Source: an uncultured Sulfuricurvum sp. (GTDB taxonomy: Bacteria; Campylobacterota; Campylobacteria; Campylobacterales; Sulfurimonadaceae). From it: a stretch of 13,562 nucleotides of DNA. A program made the position numbers and the translations under genes. The stretch lies in contig NZ_CALDDG010000052.1 of assembly GCF_937936435.1 (NCBI RefSeq), positions 1-13,562 of the forward strand, in the 5' to 3' direction. This document shows positions 1-6,988 of this stretch, piece after piece. Below the pieces are notes generated by a model. It did no database searches. It was not told where the DNA came from and worked only from the letters and a program-made list of their open reading frames with translations. Each line of letters starts with the position of its first letter. Position 1 is the first letter of the stretch.

Positions 1-1265
1 GTCGATTTCATCATCTGATCGATGAAGAGGATCGATGCGAGGGCGATTCCCGCCTGAATCGCGAAATTCAGATCGACGAGGACGGTCAGGGCAAAGGTGA
101 GCAGCAAAACGATCCGGTCGCTTTTGGGAGCATTCATAATCTCTTTGACATGCTTGATCTCCGACATATTCCACGCAACGACCATCAAAATGGCAGCCAG
201 TGCGGCGAGAGGGACTTTGACGATGAGCGGAGCAAGCAGAAGCATGAACACAAAAAGCCAGACCGCATGCATCATACCCGCAACAGGGGTACGGGCTCCG
301 GCTTTGATATTGGTTGCGGTTCGGGCGATGGCACCGGTGGCGGGGAGTCCGCCGAACAGACCCGAAGCGACGTTGGCGATCCCTTGTCCCAGGAGTTCGG
401 CATTGGATTTATGGCGTGTTCCGGCCATTCCGTCAGCTACGACGGCGGAGAGAAGCGATTCGATTGCGGCGAGGGTGGCGATAGTGATCGCATCGGGCAG
501 CAAGAGGCGCAGTTTTTCAAAACTGATTTCGGGTAAAACGGGGCTAGGGAGCATTGAGGGGATAGCTCCGAATCTGCTTTCGATCGTCTCTACGGGGAGG
601 TTGAGCCCCCAAACCGCCAGTCCTGAGAGGGTTACGACGATGATGGGACCGGGGATACGGGGAATGTAGCGTTTTGCCGCCACGATGATGCCGATCGAAG
701 CGAGGGCAACGACAATCGCGACGAAATTGGTCTCATGCAAGTGGGCGATATACACGGTAAGTTTGTCGATAAAATCGGGCGGTACGTTTGCAATAGAGAG
801 GCCGAAAAAATCGCGTATCTGCGAAAATGCGATAAGCAAAGCGATACCGGAGGTAAATCCGACGATGACAGGATAGGGGATGAATTTGATCATCTCCCCC
901 GCACGGACGAAAGCCATAATCATCAAAATGAGACCTGCCATGATGGTAGCGAGGACAAGCCCTTCATAGCCGTGTTTCATGGCTACTGTGGCGACGGTGA
1001 CGATGAAGGCGGCGGTAGGGCCGCCGATCTGATAGCGGCTGCCGCCGTGTGCCGAGATCAAAAATCCGGCGACGATTGCGGTGAACAGACCCCGTTCCGG
1101 AGGAAGGTTCGATGCGATGGCAATCGCCATAGCCAGCGGAAGCGCGACGATGGCAACAGCCAAACCGGCGATCGCATCGGCGAAAAAATCGTCTTTGGAA
1201 TACCCCTGGCGTTTGAAGAGAGAGATGATTTTAGGTTGCAAAGAGTCATGTATCGAGCGCAACAT
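1..1265 (-). CDS. SulP-family anion transporter (C-terminus outside window)
   Basis: Membrane permease of the SLC26/SulP family, which moves sulfate, bicarbonate or dicarboxylates across the inner membrane; the substrate cannot be read from sequence. I translated the minus strand from ATG at 1265 and found an open frame to the window edge, 421 codons. The N-terminus (MLRSIHDSL) is cytoplasmic and is followed by a typical first SulP segment (DAIAGLAVAIVALPLAMA), the GGPTAAF motif near residue 80, and later a GQGIAN stretch followed by ATGAIARTATNIKAG, all family hallmarks. The C-terminal STAS domain expected after the last membrane segment lies beyond position 1. No strong Shine-Dalgarno precedes the ATG; a GGGA lies about 10 nt upstream. 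It is divergent from the second SulP gene at 1428 across 162 bp. The family call is firm; substrate and full length are unknown. Confidence 0.92.
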   Translation of the reverse strand, partial: MLRSIHDSLQPKIISLFKRQGYSKDDFFADAIAGLAVAIVALPLAMAIAIASNLPPERGLFTAIVAGFLISAHGGSRYQIGGPTAAFIVTVATVAMKHGYEGLVLATIMAGLILMIMAFVRAGEMIKFIPYPVIVGFTSGIALLIAFSQIRDFFGLSIANVPPDFIDKLTVYIAHLHETNFVAIVVALASIGIIVAAKRYIPRIPGPIIVVTLSGLAVWGLNLPVETIESRFGAIPSMLPSPVLPEISFEKLRLLLPDAITIATLAAIESLLSAVVADGMAGTRHKSNAELLGQGIANVASGLFGGLPATGAIARTATNIKAGARTPVAGMMHAVWLFVFMLLLAPLIVKVPLAALAAILMVVAWNMSEIKHVKEIMNAPKSDRIVLLLTFALTVLVDLNFAIQAGIALASILFIDQMMKS

Positions 1266-1427
1266 CGTGTAAATCCCATGGAAAATTGTCTCCGTAGTGT
1301 AGCACTTTTTAGTGAGAGTTAATCCGTCTCTAACGCTTATACCGATAGAATGCGAGAAATTTTTTCTGCATATCAAACTTCCAATCCCCGATTTTTTGCA
1401 TGTGTTTGATAGTTTCAAGGAGATTCG
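1266..1427. other. Divergent intergenic region between two SulP genes
   Basis: This 162-bp gap must carry the promoters of both transporters. On the minus strand a TACACT element in CTACACTACGG is a possible -10 box for the left gene; on the plus strand TAGAAT near 1350 is a possible -10 box for the right gene. Neither has a convincing -35 box, so these are weak suggestions. A short CACT-AAAA-AGTG hairpin lies around 1304-1315. No operator or riboswitch was recognised. Confidence 0.35.
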
Positions 1428-2921
1428 ATGTTATTGATGTCAACCAAACAGGAGTGGTTTGGAAATATCCGCGGCGACGTTCTTGCCGGTATCGTCGTCG
1501 CTTTGGCTCTGATTCCCGAATCGATCGCTTTTTCGATTATCGCAGGTGTCGATCCGAAGGTGGGCTTGTACGCGTCGTTTTGTATCGCGGCGGTGATAGC
1601 GTTTGTCGGCGGGCGTGCCGGGATGATCTCGGCGGCGACGGGTGCGATGGCTTTACTCATGGTAACGCTGGTAAAAGAGCACGGATTGCAGTATCTGCTG
1701 GCGGCGACGATTCTGACCGGAGTGTTGCAAATCGCGGCCGGATATCTGAAACTCGGTTCCTTGATGAGTTTTGTCTCCCGTACGGTCGTAATCGGATTTG
1801 TGAATGCGTTAGCTATTTTGATATTTATGGCGCAGCTTCCCGAACTGACAAATGTGACTTGGCATGTGTATGCTCTGACTGCGGCTGGCCTTGGGATTAT
1901 CTATCTGTTTCCGTATGTTCCGAAAATCGGTCGGCTTATCCCCTCGCCGTTGGTCAATATCGTCGTATTGACGGCCATCGTCGTTTGGATGGGGATCGAT
2001 GTCAGAACGGTCGGAGATATGGGCTCTTTGCCCGATACCTTGCCTATTTTCCTATGGCCTCAGGTTCCGTTCAATATAGAAACCTTCTCGATTATTTTCC
2101 CTTACTCTGCCGCATTGGCAGCCGTAGGATTGCTGGAGTCGTTTATGACGGCGACGATCGTGGATGACATGACCGATACCGACAGCGATAAAAACCGCGA
2201 AGCCAAAGGGCAGGGGATCGCCAATATCGCTACCGGATGTATCGGCGGTATGGCAGGATGCGGAATGATCGGACAGTCGGTCATCAACATCAAATCAGGT
2301 GGACGCGGACGCCTCTCGACGTTGATAGCCGGAATCTTGTTGTTGATCATGGTCGTTTTTATGAGCGATTTGATCAAAATCATACCGATGGCGGCATTGG
2401 TCGCAGTCATGATTATGGTATCGATCGGGACTTTTAACTGGGGATCGATCAAGGGATTGAAAACCCTGCCTCTTTCGACAAACATTGTGATGTTGACGAC
2501 CGTGATTGTCGTGGTCTCCACCCATAACCTCGCATTGGGCGTATTAAGCGGCGTGTTACTCGCCTCACTATTTTTTGCGAATAAGATCAGCCACTTTATG
2601 TATTGGGAAAAGTCGTACGAAGAGACGAGCAGTACCCGTGTCTATAAATTTATCGGACAAATCTTTTTTAACTCAGCCGACCGCTTCGCCGATGCTTTCG
2701 ATTACAAAGAAGAGGTGCGAAACATCATCATCGATGTTACCCGTGCCCATTTTTGGGATATATCTGCAGTGTATGCTCTGGATAAAGCGGTGATAAAACT
2801 GCGGAAGATGGGTAAAGAGGTCGACGTAATCGGTCAGAATGAAGCGACCAAGACGATCATCGACCGCTTTGGAGTGCATGACAAACCCTCGGAGATCGAG
2901 AAAGTCATGGGAGGACATTAA
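1428..2921 (+). CDS. SulP-family inorganic anion transporter with C-terminal STAS domain
   Basis: Complete 497-aa inner-membrane transporter of the short SulP subtype (resembling Bacillus YbaR/YvdB proteins as I recall them), probably for sulfate or bicarbonate. AAGGAG lies 5 nt before the ATG and fixes the start. The membrane domain spans roughly residues 15-400: the first segment is GDVLAGIVVALALIPESIAF, and the subtype signature DDMTDTDSDKNREAKGQGIA with the following GGMAGCGMIGQSVINIKSGG lies around 245-290. A STAS domain occupies about 405-495, with DVTRAHFWDISAVYALDKA in the position of the regulatory helix and loop. The gene is divergent from another, dissimilar SulP gene and convergent with the next gene, where the two stops share TTAA (2918-2921). 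Family assignment is firm; substrate is inferred only from the family. Confidence 0.95.
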   Translation: MLLMSTKQEWFGNIRGDVLAGIVVALALIPESIAFSIIAGVDPKVGLYASFCIAAVIAFVGGRAGMISAATGAMALLMVTLVKEHGLQYLLAATILTGVLQIAAGYLKLGSLMSFVSRTVVIGFVNALAILIFMAQLPELTNVTWHVYALTAAGLGIIYLFPYVPKIGRLIPSPLVNIVVLTAIVVWMGIDVRTVGDMGSLPDTLPIFLWPQVPFNIETFSIIFPYSAALAAVGLLESFMTATIVDDMTDTDSDKNREAKGQGIANIATGCIGGMAGCGMIGQSVINIKSGGRGRLSTLIAGILLLIMVVFMSDLIKIIPMAALVAVMIMVSIGTFNWGSIKGLKTLPLSTNIVMLTTVIVVVSTHNLALGVLSGVLLASLFFANKISHFMYWEKSYEETSSTRVYKFIGQIFFNSADRFADAFDYKEEVRNIIIDVTRAHFWDISAVYALDKAVIKLRKMGKEVDVIGQNEATKTIIDRFGVHDKPSEIEKVMGGH

Positions 2922-3673
2922 AAGCGATTCAGATTTTTTTCCTGTCGAATCTCTTTCGCCACCGCGAAAATCAGTATAAGGGCAAAGACGGCGGATGATC
3001 CGATCGTGCCGAGATCGAGTCCCCCTTTATCATGCGTTTTGGTCAACAAATCTCCGAACGTCGCACCGAAAGGGCGTGTCAAAACAAATGCGAGCCAAAA
3101 CAGCAGCACCTTGAATACGCGTGTGTAATAATGCAAAAGGACGATCCCGGCGAGAAGCATTCCGATCAGCAGAGCGCTTTGGGCGAATCCCATACCGATA
3201 TCGTCGGCTAAAAAATCGCCTGCTGCCGTTCCGAGGGTATTGGCTATCAAAAAAGCGGACCAATAAAAGATTTCAGAGGGTGTCGTCGTGATGCATTCGA
3301 CACGGATGCTTTTTTCTTTTGCATACCACACACCTAGAATCAACCCCAAGAGGCTAACGAGCAGTAATGACCCCCAAGCATAGCCGAGCCCGAGCGTGCG
3401 GTCGATAAAATCGGAGATGGCGGTTCCGGCGATAGCCGTTGCGGTAAAGGTCAACCAATATAGCGTCGGTTCGTACCGTTTGAGTTTCAGTTTCAGGAAC
3501 AAAAAGAGGAGAAACAGACCCATGAAGAGCAAAATGGTATTGCCATAGCCGATATCGTAGGTCATAGAAAACATATCGGCCCCCGTCTCACCCAGCGTGG
3601 TCGAGGCAATTTTAATGACCCAATATAAAAAAAGGATATGAGGGACACGATTGGCGGGTATCGAGAGATCCAT
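2918..3673 (-). CDS. COG4705-like membrane protein with four internal repeats
   Basis: A 251-aa integral membrane protein of a conserved family without assigned function (I recognise it as COG4705-like). It consists of four related units. Each begins with an aromatic-Trp pair (YW at 17, 72 and 137; FW at 192), continues into a membrane segment with the pattern G-x4-D (G28/D33, G83/D88, G148/D153, G203/D208) and then a glycine-rich turn such as LGLGY or IGMGF. The G-x4-D spacings are 55, 65 and 55 residues, which suggests a pair of units duplicated once. Four equivalent aspartates inside or next to membrane helices suggest cation or proton handling; that is inference. The ATG at 3673 has AAAGG about 7 nt upstream. 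It follows the thioredoxin gene by 56 bp on the same strand and may be read with the arsenic operon or alone. Confidence 0.85.
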   Translation of the reverse strand: MDLSIPANRVPHILFLYWVIKIASTTLGETGADMFSMTYDIGYGNTILLFMGLFLLFLFLKLKLKRYEPTLYWLTFTATAIAGTAISDFIDRTLGLGYAWGSLLLVSLLGLILGVWYAKEKSIRVECITTTPSEIFYWSAFLIANTLGTAAGDFLADDIGMGFAQSALLIGMLLAGIVLLHYYTRVFKVLLFWLAFVLTRPFGATFGDLLTKTHDKGGLDLGTIGSSAVFALILIFAVAKEIRQEKNLNRF

Positions 3674-3729
3674 ATACTGCCTTTGAGGAGATATACAGAA
3701 AGTCTACCGTGTTAATAACAACACTTCGT

Positions 3730-3957
3730 TTATAAGAGTTGCGATATCTCTTCGATGCTCGGCACCCGTCCTGTCGATTTGACGGCACCGTCGATCACCA
3801 GCCCCGGTGTGCTCATGACGCCGTAGCCCATAATCTTTTGGAGGTCGGAGACTTTTTCGATCTGGACGAATTTACCGCTCAGGGCTACCGCCTGTTTGAC
3901 TTTCATCTCCAGTTCGTTGCATTTGCTGCATCCTGTACCGAGTATTTCAATTTTCAT
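3730..3957 (-). CDS. Small thioredoxin-fold protein (TM0996/MTH895-type), CxxC
   Basis: A 75-aa cytoplasmic thioredoxin-like protein of the minimal 'redox-active disulfide protein' type. The start MKIEILGTGCSKC carries the CxxC active site (C10, C13) directly after the first beta strand, and MSTPGLVIDG holds the conserved cis-proline (P51). Its length matches this compact subfamily rather than the 105-aa classical thioredoxins. The Shine-Dalgarno AGGA (3964-3967) overlaps the TAG stop of the upstream permease, so the two are probably translationally coupled. In many bacteria this family is encoded next to COG0701 permeases, as here. Likely jobs are thiol/disulfide exchange with the permease's CTC motif, or acting as reductant for ArsC; both are inference. 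Confidence 0.93.
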   Translation of the reverse strand: MKIEILGTGCSKCNELEMKVKQAVALSGKFVQIEKVSDLQKIMGYGVMSTPGLVIDGAVKSTGRVPSIEEISQLL

Positions 3958-3965
3958 ATTAATTC

Positions 3966-4910
3966 CTATAAAATGGTGTTAAAAATAAATCCGATCCCTA
4001 TTATACCGACCGTAATAATCGCAAAAAAGAGGGCGATCAGGCGGATATGAAGAATCTGTTTGAGAATGATCGCTTCGGGCAGCGAGAGGGCAGTGACCGC
4101 CATCATAAACGACAGCGCTGAACCCAATAGCATCCCTTTTTGCGTCAGCACTTCGACCAGCGGCATCACCCCAGCGGCGGAAGAGTACATCGGAATCCCC
4201 ATCAGTACGGCGACGGGAACCGTATACCATGCGTCCCCTCCTGCATAAGCAGCAATGAATTCAGCGGGGACATAGCCATGAAACCACGCCCCGACTCCGA
4301 CCCCGACCATGACCCACAGATAGATTTTATGAAATATATCACGGGTATTGTTCCATGCTTCGCTTACACGTTCGGAGAATGAAGGTCTGTACGTCGGCAA
4401 TTCGATCTCGCCCGAGAGAGGCGGTACGGTGATCAGAACGTATTTTTCGACGTTGAAACGTCCGATGACCCATCCTCCCAGTATGGCGACGAAGAGGCCG
4501 AATCCGATATAAATGGCCGTGATCTTCCAGCCGAAAAGACCAAATAGCATGGCAATAGCGATTTCGTTGTTGAGCGGAGCGCTGATGAGGAAACTAAACG
4601 TCACGCCGATGGGGATACGCGCCTGCAAAAATCCCAGAAAAAGCGGGATCGCAGAGCAGGTACAAAACGGCGTGATGATTCCGAACAGTGCCGCGAGGAT
4701 ATTGCCCGTAAACTCCCGTTTACCCGCCAAATAGGCCCGTACTTTTTCGGTGTTGAACCAGGTGCGCAGAAACGAGACGGCGAAGATGATCGTTACGAGT
4801 AAAAACCATATTTTAATCGTGTCATAGAGAAAAAAATGGAGCGCCTCACCGAGTTTTCCGGAAAATCCGAGCCACTGAAGGATGATCGTCCCGCTGAATT
4901 CCTGCCACAT
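3966..4910 (-). CDS. COG0701/ArsP-type permease (DUF318 family)
   Basis: A 314-aa multispanning inner-membrane permease. Family marks are TPFCTCSAIPLFLGF (residues 80-94, with C83 and C85), the following APLNNE (111-116), GIPMYSSAAGVMPLVEVL (238-255) and ALSLPEAIILKQ (274-285). The family includes Campylobacter jejuni ArsP, which exports trivalent organoarsenicals; the two close cysteines could bind As(III), but ArsP identity is not proven here because COG0701 also contains permeases of unknown substrate. The start ATG (4908-4910) shares one base with the arsC stop (TGATG), and the TAG stop overlaps the next gene's ribosome binding site. It lies between arsC and a thioredoxin-like gene in the arsR operon, so a role in arsenic or metalloid export is the best reading. 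Confidence 0.88.
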   Translation of the reverse strand: MWQEFSGTIILQWLGFSGKLGEALHFFLYDTIKIWFLLVTIIFAVSFLRTWFNTEKVRAYLAGKREFTGNILAALFGIITPFCTCSAIPLFLGFLQARIPIGVTFSFLISAPLNNEIAIAMLFGLFGWKITAIYIGFGLFVAILGGWVIGRFNVEKYVLITVPPLSGEIELPTYRPSFSERVSEAWNNTRDIFHKIYLWVMVGVGVGAWFHGYVPAEFIAAYAGGDAWYTVPVAVLMGIPMYSSAAGVMPLVEVLTQKGMLLGSALSFMMAVTALSLPEAIILKQILHIRLIALFFAIITVGIIGIGFIFNTIL

Positions 4911-5314
4911 CAGCCGCAGAGCTCCGCTTGGATGATCGGCAAGAGCGTCGCTTCGATCAGATCGAGTGTTTTGGCGTATTCTTCTACCGCTTTCCCGCTC
5001 GGATCTTCGAATGAGACATGGATCGTTTTAACGGCCTTTGGAAACATAGGACAGGTCTCGTGCGCATGATCGCAGACGGTGACGACGAGATCGAAGGCGG
5101 TATTGATAACCGTATCGATCACTTTGGAGTGGTAGGAGTCTCTCCAATACCCTTTTTCTTCCAGCAGTGCCTGAGCATTCGGATTGACGGTGCCGCTGGC
5201 ACGGACTCCGGAGCTTTGAGCATACACGCAATCGCCCATTTTAGCATTGATCAGCGCTTCGGCCATGATGGAGCGGCAGCTGTTGCCGGTACAGAGGATT
5301 AACACATTTTTCAT
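4910..5314 (-). CDS. arsC: Arsenate reductase, low-molecular-weight phosphatase (thioredoxin-linked) type
   Basis: Cytoplasmic enzyme reducing arsenate to arsenite. From the ATG at 5314 it is 134 aa. The P-loop C-T-G-N-S-C-R-S (Cys8 to Ser15) has the Cx5R nucleophile layout. The VCDHAHETCPMFP stretch gives Cys81 and Cys88, seven residues apart as in Staphylococcus pI258 ArsC Cys82/Cys89, so the three-cysteine relay that ends on thioredoxin is complete. The FEDPSG motif supplies the general-acid aspartate (D104). A TTG nine bases upstream (5323) could also start the frame, but ATG 5314 is preferred because it overlaps the arsR TGA stop as ATGA and has AAGG upstream. It lies between arsR and the permease. 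The enzyme class is clear; the actual electron donor is unknown, and the thioredoxin-like gene downstream is a candidate. Confidence 0.95.
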   Translation of the reverse strand: MKNVLILCTGNSCRSIMAEALINAKMGDCVYAQSSGVRASGTVNPNAQALLEEKGYWRDSYHSKVIDTVINTAFDLVVTVCDHAHETCPMFPKAVKTIHVSFEDPSGKAVEEYAKTLDLIEATLLPIIQAELCG

Positions 5315-5634
5315 AGGGAACAACCTTCATTTTGGGATAATTTGATGAGTTGAGGGAGTTCTAATCCCAGACAGCGGATTTCGGCCAATGCTTCGCTCCG
5401 GAAACGATCCAGCGGAGAGCGGATCGAGTAATAGGCCCATGTCCCGCATCGATCCACCCTCAAAAATCCTCCGTCTTTGAGGATTTTAAGATGGCGGGAG
5501 AGGCGTGATTGGATCATTCCGAAACTCTCTTGCAGGTCGCAGACGCACAACGCTCCGTGAGTATCTAAAAATGCGAGGAGTCTGATACGGGTTTCATCGT
5601 TGAGTGCCGATACCGTTTCCAAAAAAACATCCAT
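5311..5634 (-). CDS. arsR: ArsR/SmtB-family arsenic-responsive repressor
   Basis: A 107-aa winged-helix repressor that should release DNA when As(III) binds. The start is ATG 5634, with a near-perfect GGAGG 7 nt upstream; the same frame stays open further upstream, but that part is antisense to arsB. The core shows LNDETRIRLLAFLD, then the metal-site helix ALCVCDLQESF, the recognition helix SRLSRHLKILKDGG and the wing DRCGTWAYYSI. Cys30 and Cys32 match E. coli ArsR Cys32/Cys34; the third ligand position is Gln35 instead of Cys. Additional cysteines stand at 63, 88 and 105. It is first in the arsR-arsC-permease-thioredoxin operon and divergent from arsB, and probably binds the inverted repeat at 5678-5697. 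This is the arsenic repressor, not the acid-response regulator of the same name in Helicobacter. Confidence 0.95.
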   Translation of the reverse strand: MDVFLETVSALNDETRIRLLAFLDTHGALCVCDLQESFGMIQSRLSRHLKILKDGGFLRVDRCGTWAYYSIRSPLDRFRSEALAEIRCLGLELPQLIKLSQNEGCSL

Positions 5635-5655
5635 AGAATACCTCCGATTTATGAA

Positions 5656-5684
5656 AGTGTAACATAGAAAAAATAATATATCAA
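5656..5684 (-). promoter_or_regulatory. Promoter of the arsR operon
   Basis: Reading the minus strand, TTGATA (5684-5679) and TACACT (5661-5656) are separated by exactly 17 bp, and TGT precedes the second box to make an extended -10. Transcription would begin near 5649, about 15 nt ahead of the arsR start codon and just upstream of the GGAGG. The -35 box lies inside the left arm of the inverted repeat, which fits direct repression. Confidence 0.65.
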
Positions 5685-5697
5685 GATATATTGATAT
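5678..5697. promoter_or_regulatory. Candidate ArsR operator (inverted repeat)
   Basis: Perfect inverted repeat with arms ATATCAA (5678-5684) and TTGATAT (5691-5697) around a 6-bp A/T-rich centre. It covers the arsR -35 box and the region just upstream of the arsB extended -10. ArsR-family repressors bind A/T-rich imperfect dyads of about this size, so a bound dimer here could silence both divergent transcripts. The site is inferred from symmetry and position, not from a known consensus. Confidence 0.6.
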
Positions 5698-5699
5698 TA

Positions 5700-5708
5700 T
5701 GATATAAT
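5700..5708 (+). promoter_or_regulatory. Extended -10 promoter of arsB
   Basis: TGATATAAT on the plus strand is an extended -10 element with a consensus TATAAT at 5703-5708. No good -35 is seen at 16-18 bp; that position falls in the left arm of the inverted repeat. A start near 5715 would leave about 20 nt before the arsB ATG, with GGAG at 5725-5728. Confidence 0.6.
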
Positions 5709-5734
5709 TTTCCAATTTGATTCTGGAGTGGAAT

Positions 5735-6988
5735 ATGCTTCTAGCCATCGCAGTATTTCTTGTTACACTTATTTTTGTTATTTGGCAGCCACGCGGGTTG
5801 CAGATCGGTACTACAGCCGTTATCGGGGCCATTGCTGCTGTGGCATTAGGGGTTGTGAGTATCGCCGATGTTTGGACGGTCACCTCTATCGTCTGGGATG
5901 CAACACTGGCATTTATCGGGATCATCCTTCTTTCAATGGTGCTTGATGAGATCGGTTTTTTCGAGTGGGCAGCTCTTAAAATGGCACGTTTTTCAGGCGG
6001 AAACGGTCATCTGATGTTTGTTTATATCCTCATTCTCGGTGCACTCGTATCGGCATTGTTTGCCAACGACGGCGCGGCACTGATCCTCACCCCAATTGTT
6101 CTAGCCAAGATGAAACACCTTAAGATGAACCCGATAGCTGTTTTTGCCTTTTTGATGGCGGGTGGATTTATCGGCGACAGTGCCAGCAATCCGTTGGTCA
6201 TCAGCAATCTTACCAATATCGTAACGGCAGGGTATTTCCACATCGGTTTTTGGGAATACGCTAAAACGATGTTCCTGCCGAATCTGCTCAGTATCATTGC
6301 TTCTATCGCGGTATTGTGGCTCTATTTTCGCAATGATATTCCGAGCCGTATCGATATCTCCCAATTAGCGACTCCGGAGTCCGCAATCCGAAACATGACG
6401 ATGTTTCGTCTCAGCTGGTGGTTTTTGGCTCTGCTTATGGGCGGGTATTTCATCGGTGACCATTATCATCTGCCTGTATCGGTGTTCGCGCTCGGTGGCG
6501 CATTGGTATTTCTCGCCATCGCGACCTATTTTAAAGCGACGAAGCCGATAATGACGATCAAAGCCGCGCCGTGGCAGGTGGTGTGGTTTAGTATCGGACT
6601 CTACGTCGTCGTCTACGGTCTCAAAAATGGCGGACTAACTACTTATCTCGCAGGATTGATTACACAGTTGCAGACGATGGGAAATGTCTACGCCGTGATC
6701 GGGACGGGTTTTCTCTCCGCGCTCCTCAGTTCGGTGATGAACAATATGCCGACCATTATGGTGATGGATATCGCCATCGCCGAAGCGGGAAATCAGGCAC
6801 TGGCCTATGCCAATATCCTCGGCTCCAACCTCGGACCGAAAATGACCCCTATCGGCTCGCTCGCGACCCTTCTTTGGCTGCATGTTTTAGCGCAAAAAGG
6901 GGTTAAGATTGGATGGGGCGAATATATGAAAGTAGGGTTGGTGATTACGCCGCCGGTGTTGCTAGCGGCTCTTTTAGGTCTTATTTAA
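5735..6988 (+). CDS. arsB: Arsenite efflux permease ArsB
   Basis: A 417-aa polytopic inner-membrane protein that extrudes arsenite (and antimonite) in exchange for protons. It aligns by eye along its whole length with E. coli ArsB: the start MLLAIAVFLVTLIFVIWQPR, then LDEIGFFEWAAL (70-81), ALFANDGAALILTPIV (108-122), the APWQVVWFSIGLYVVVYGL segment, SSVMNNMPTIMV and GSNLGPKMTPIGSLATLLWLH near the end. The ATG at 5735 follows GGAG by 6 nt; a TTG 18 nt upstream (5717) overlaps the region before the ribosome binding site and is not used here. No arsA ATPase gene is present, so it should act as a secondary carrier. It is transcribed away from arsR, and its end overlaps the end of the A/T-rich gene on the other strand by 8 bp. 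Confidence 0.97.
   Translation: MLLAIAVFLVTLIFVIWQPRGLQIGTTAVIGAIAAVALGVVSIADVWTVTSIVWDATLAFIGIILLSMVLDEIGFFEWAALKMARFSGGNGHLMFVYILILGALVSALFANDGAALILTPIVLAKMKHLKMNPIAVFAFLMAGGFIGDSASNPLVISNLTNIVTAGYFHIGFWEYAKTMFLPNLLSIIASIAVLWLYFRNDIPSRIDISQLATPESAIRNMTMFRLSWWFLALLMGGYFIGDHYHLPVSVFALGGALVFLAIATYFKATKPIMTIKAAPWQVVWFSIGLYVVVYGLKNGGLTTYLAGLITQLQTMGNVYAVIGTGFLSALLSSVMNNMPTIMVMDIAIAEAGNQALAYANILGSNLGPKMTPIGSLATLLWLHVLAQKGVKIGWGEYMKVGLVITPPVLLAALLGLI

Noticed and set aside
97..1322. Several plus-strand open frames of 63-195 codons opposite the first SulP gene
   Set aside because: They are antisense to a clear SulP reading frame, have low-complexity basic or acidic translations without domains, and lack ribosome binding sites.
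2102..2525. Minus-strand frames of 76 and 139 codons inside the second SulP gene
   Set aside because: They are shadows of the SulP coding sequence; no ribosome binding site or recognisable domain.
3696..3725. GTGTT...AACAC repeat after the thioredoxin-like gene as terminator
   Set aside because: Short stem with no T run on either strand; readthrough into the membrane gene remains possible.
5635..5925. N-terminal extension of arsR by about 97 codons
   Set aside because: It runs antisense through the start of arsB and the promoter region; GGAGG before ATG 5634 and the family's usual length fix the shorter start.
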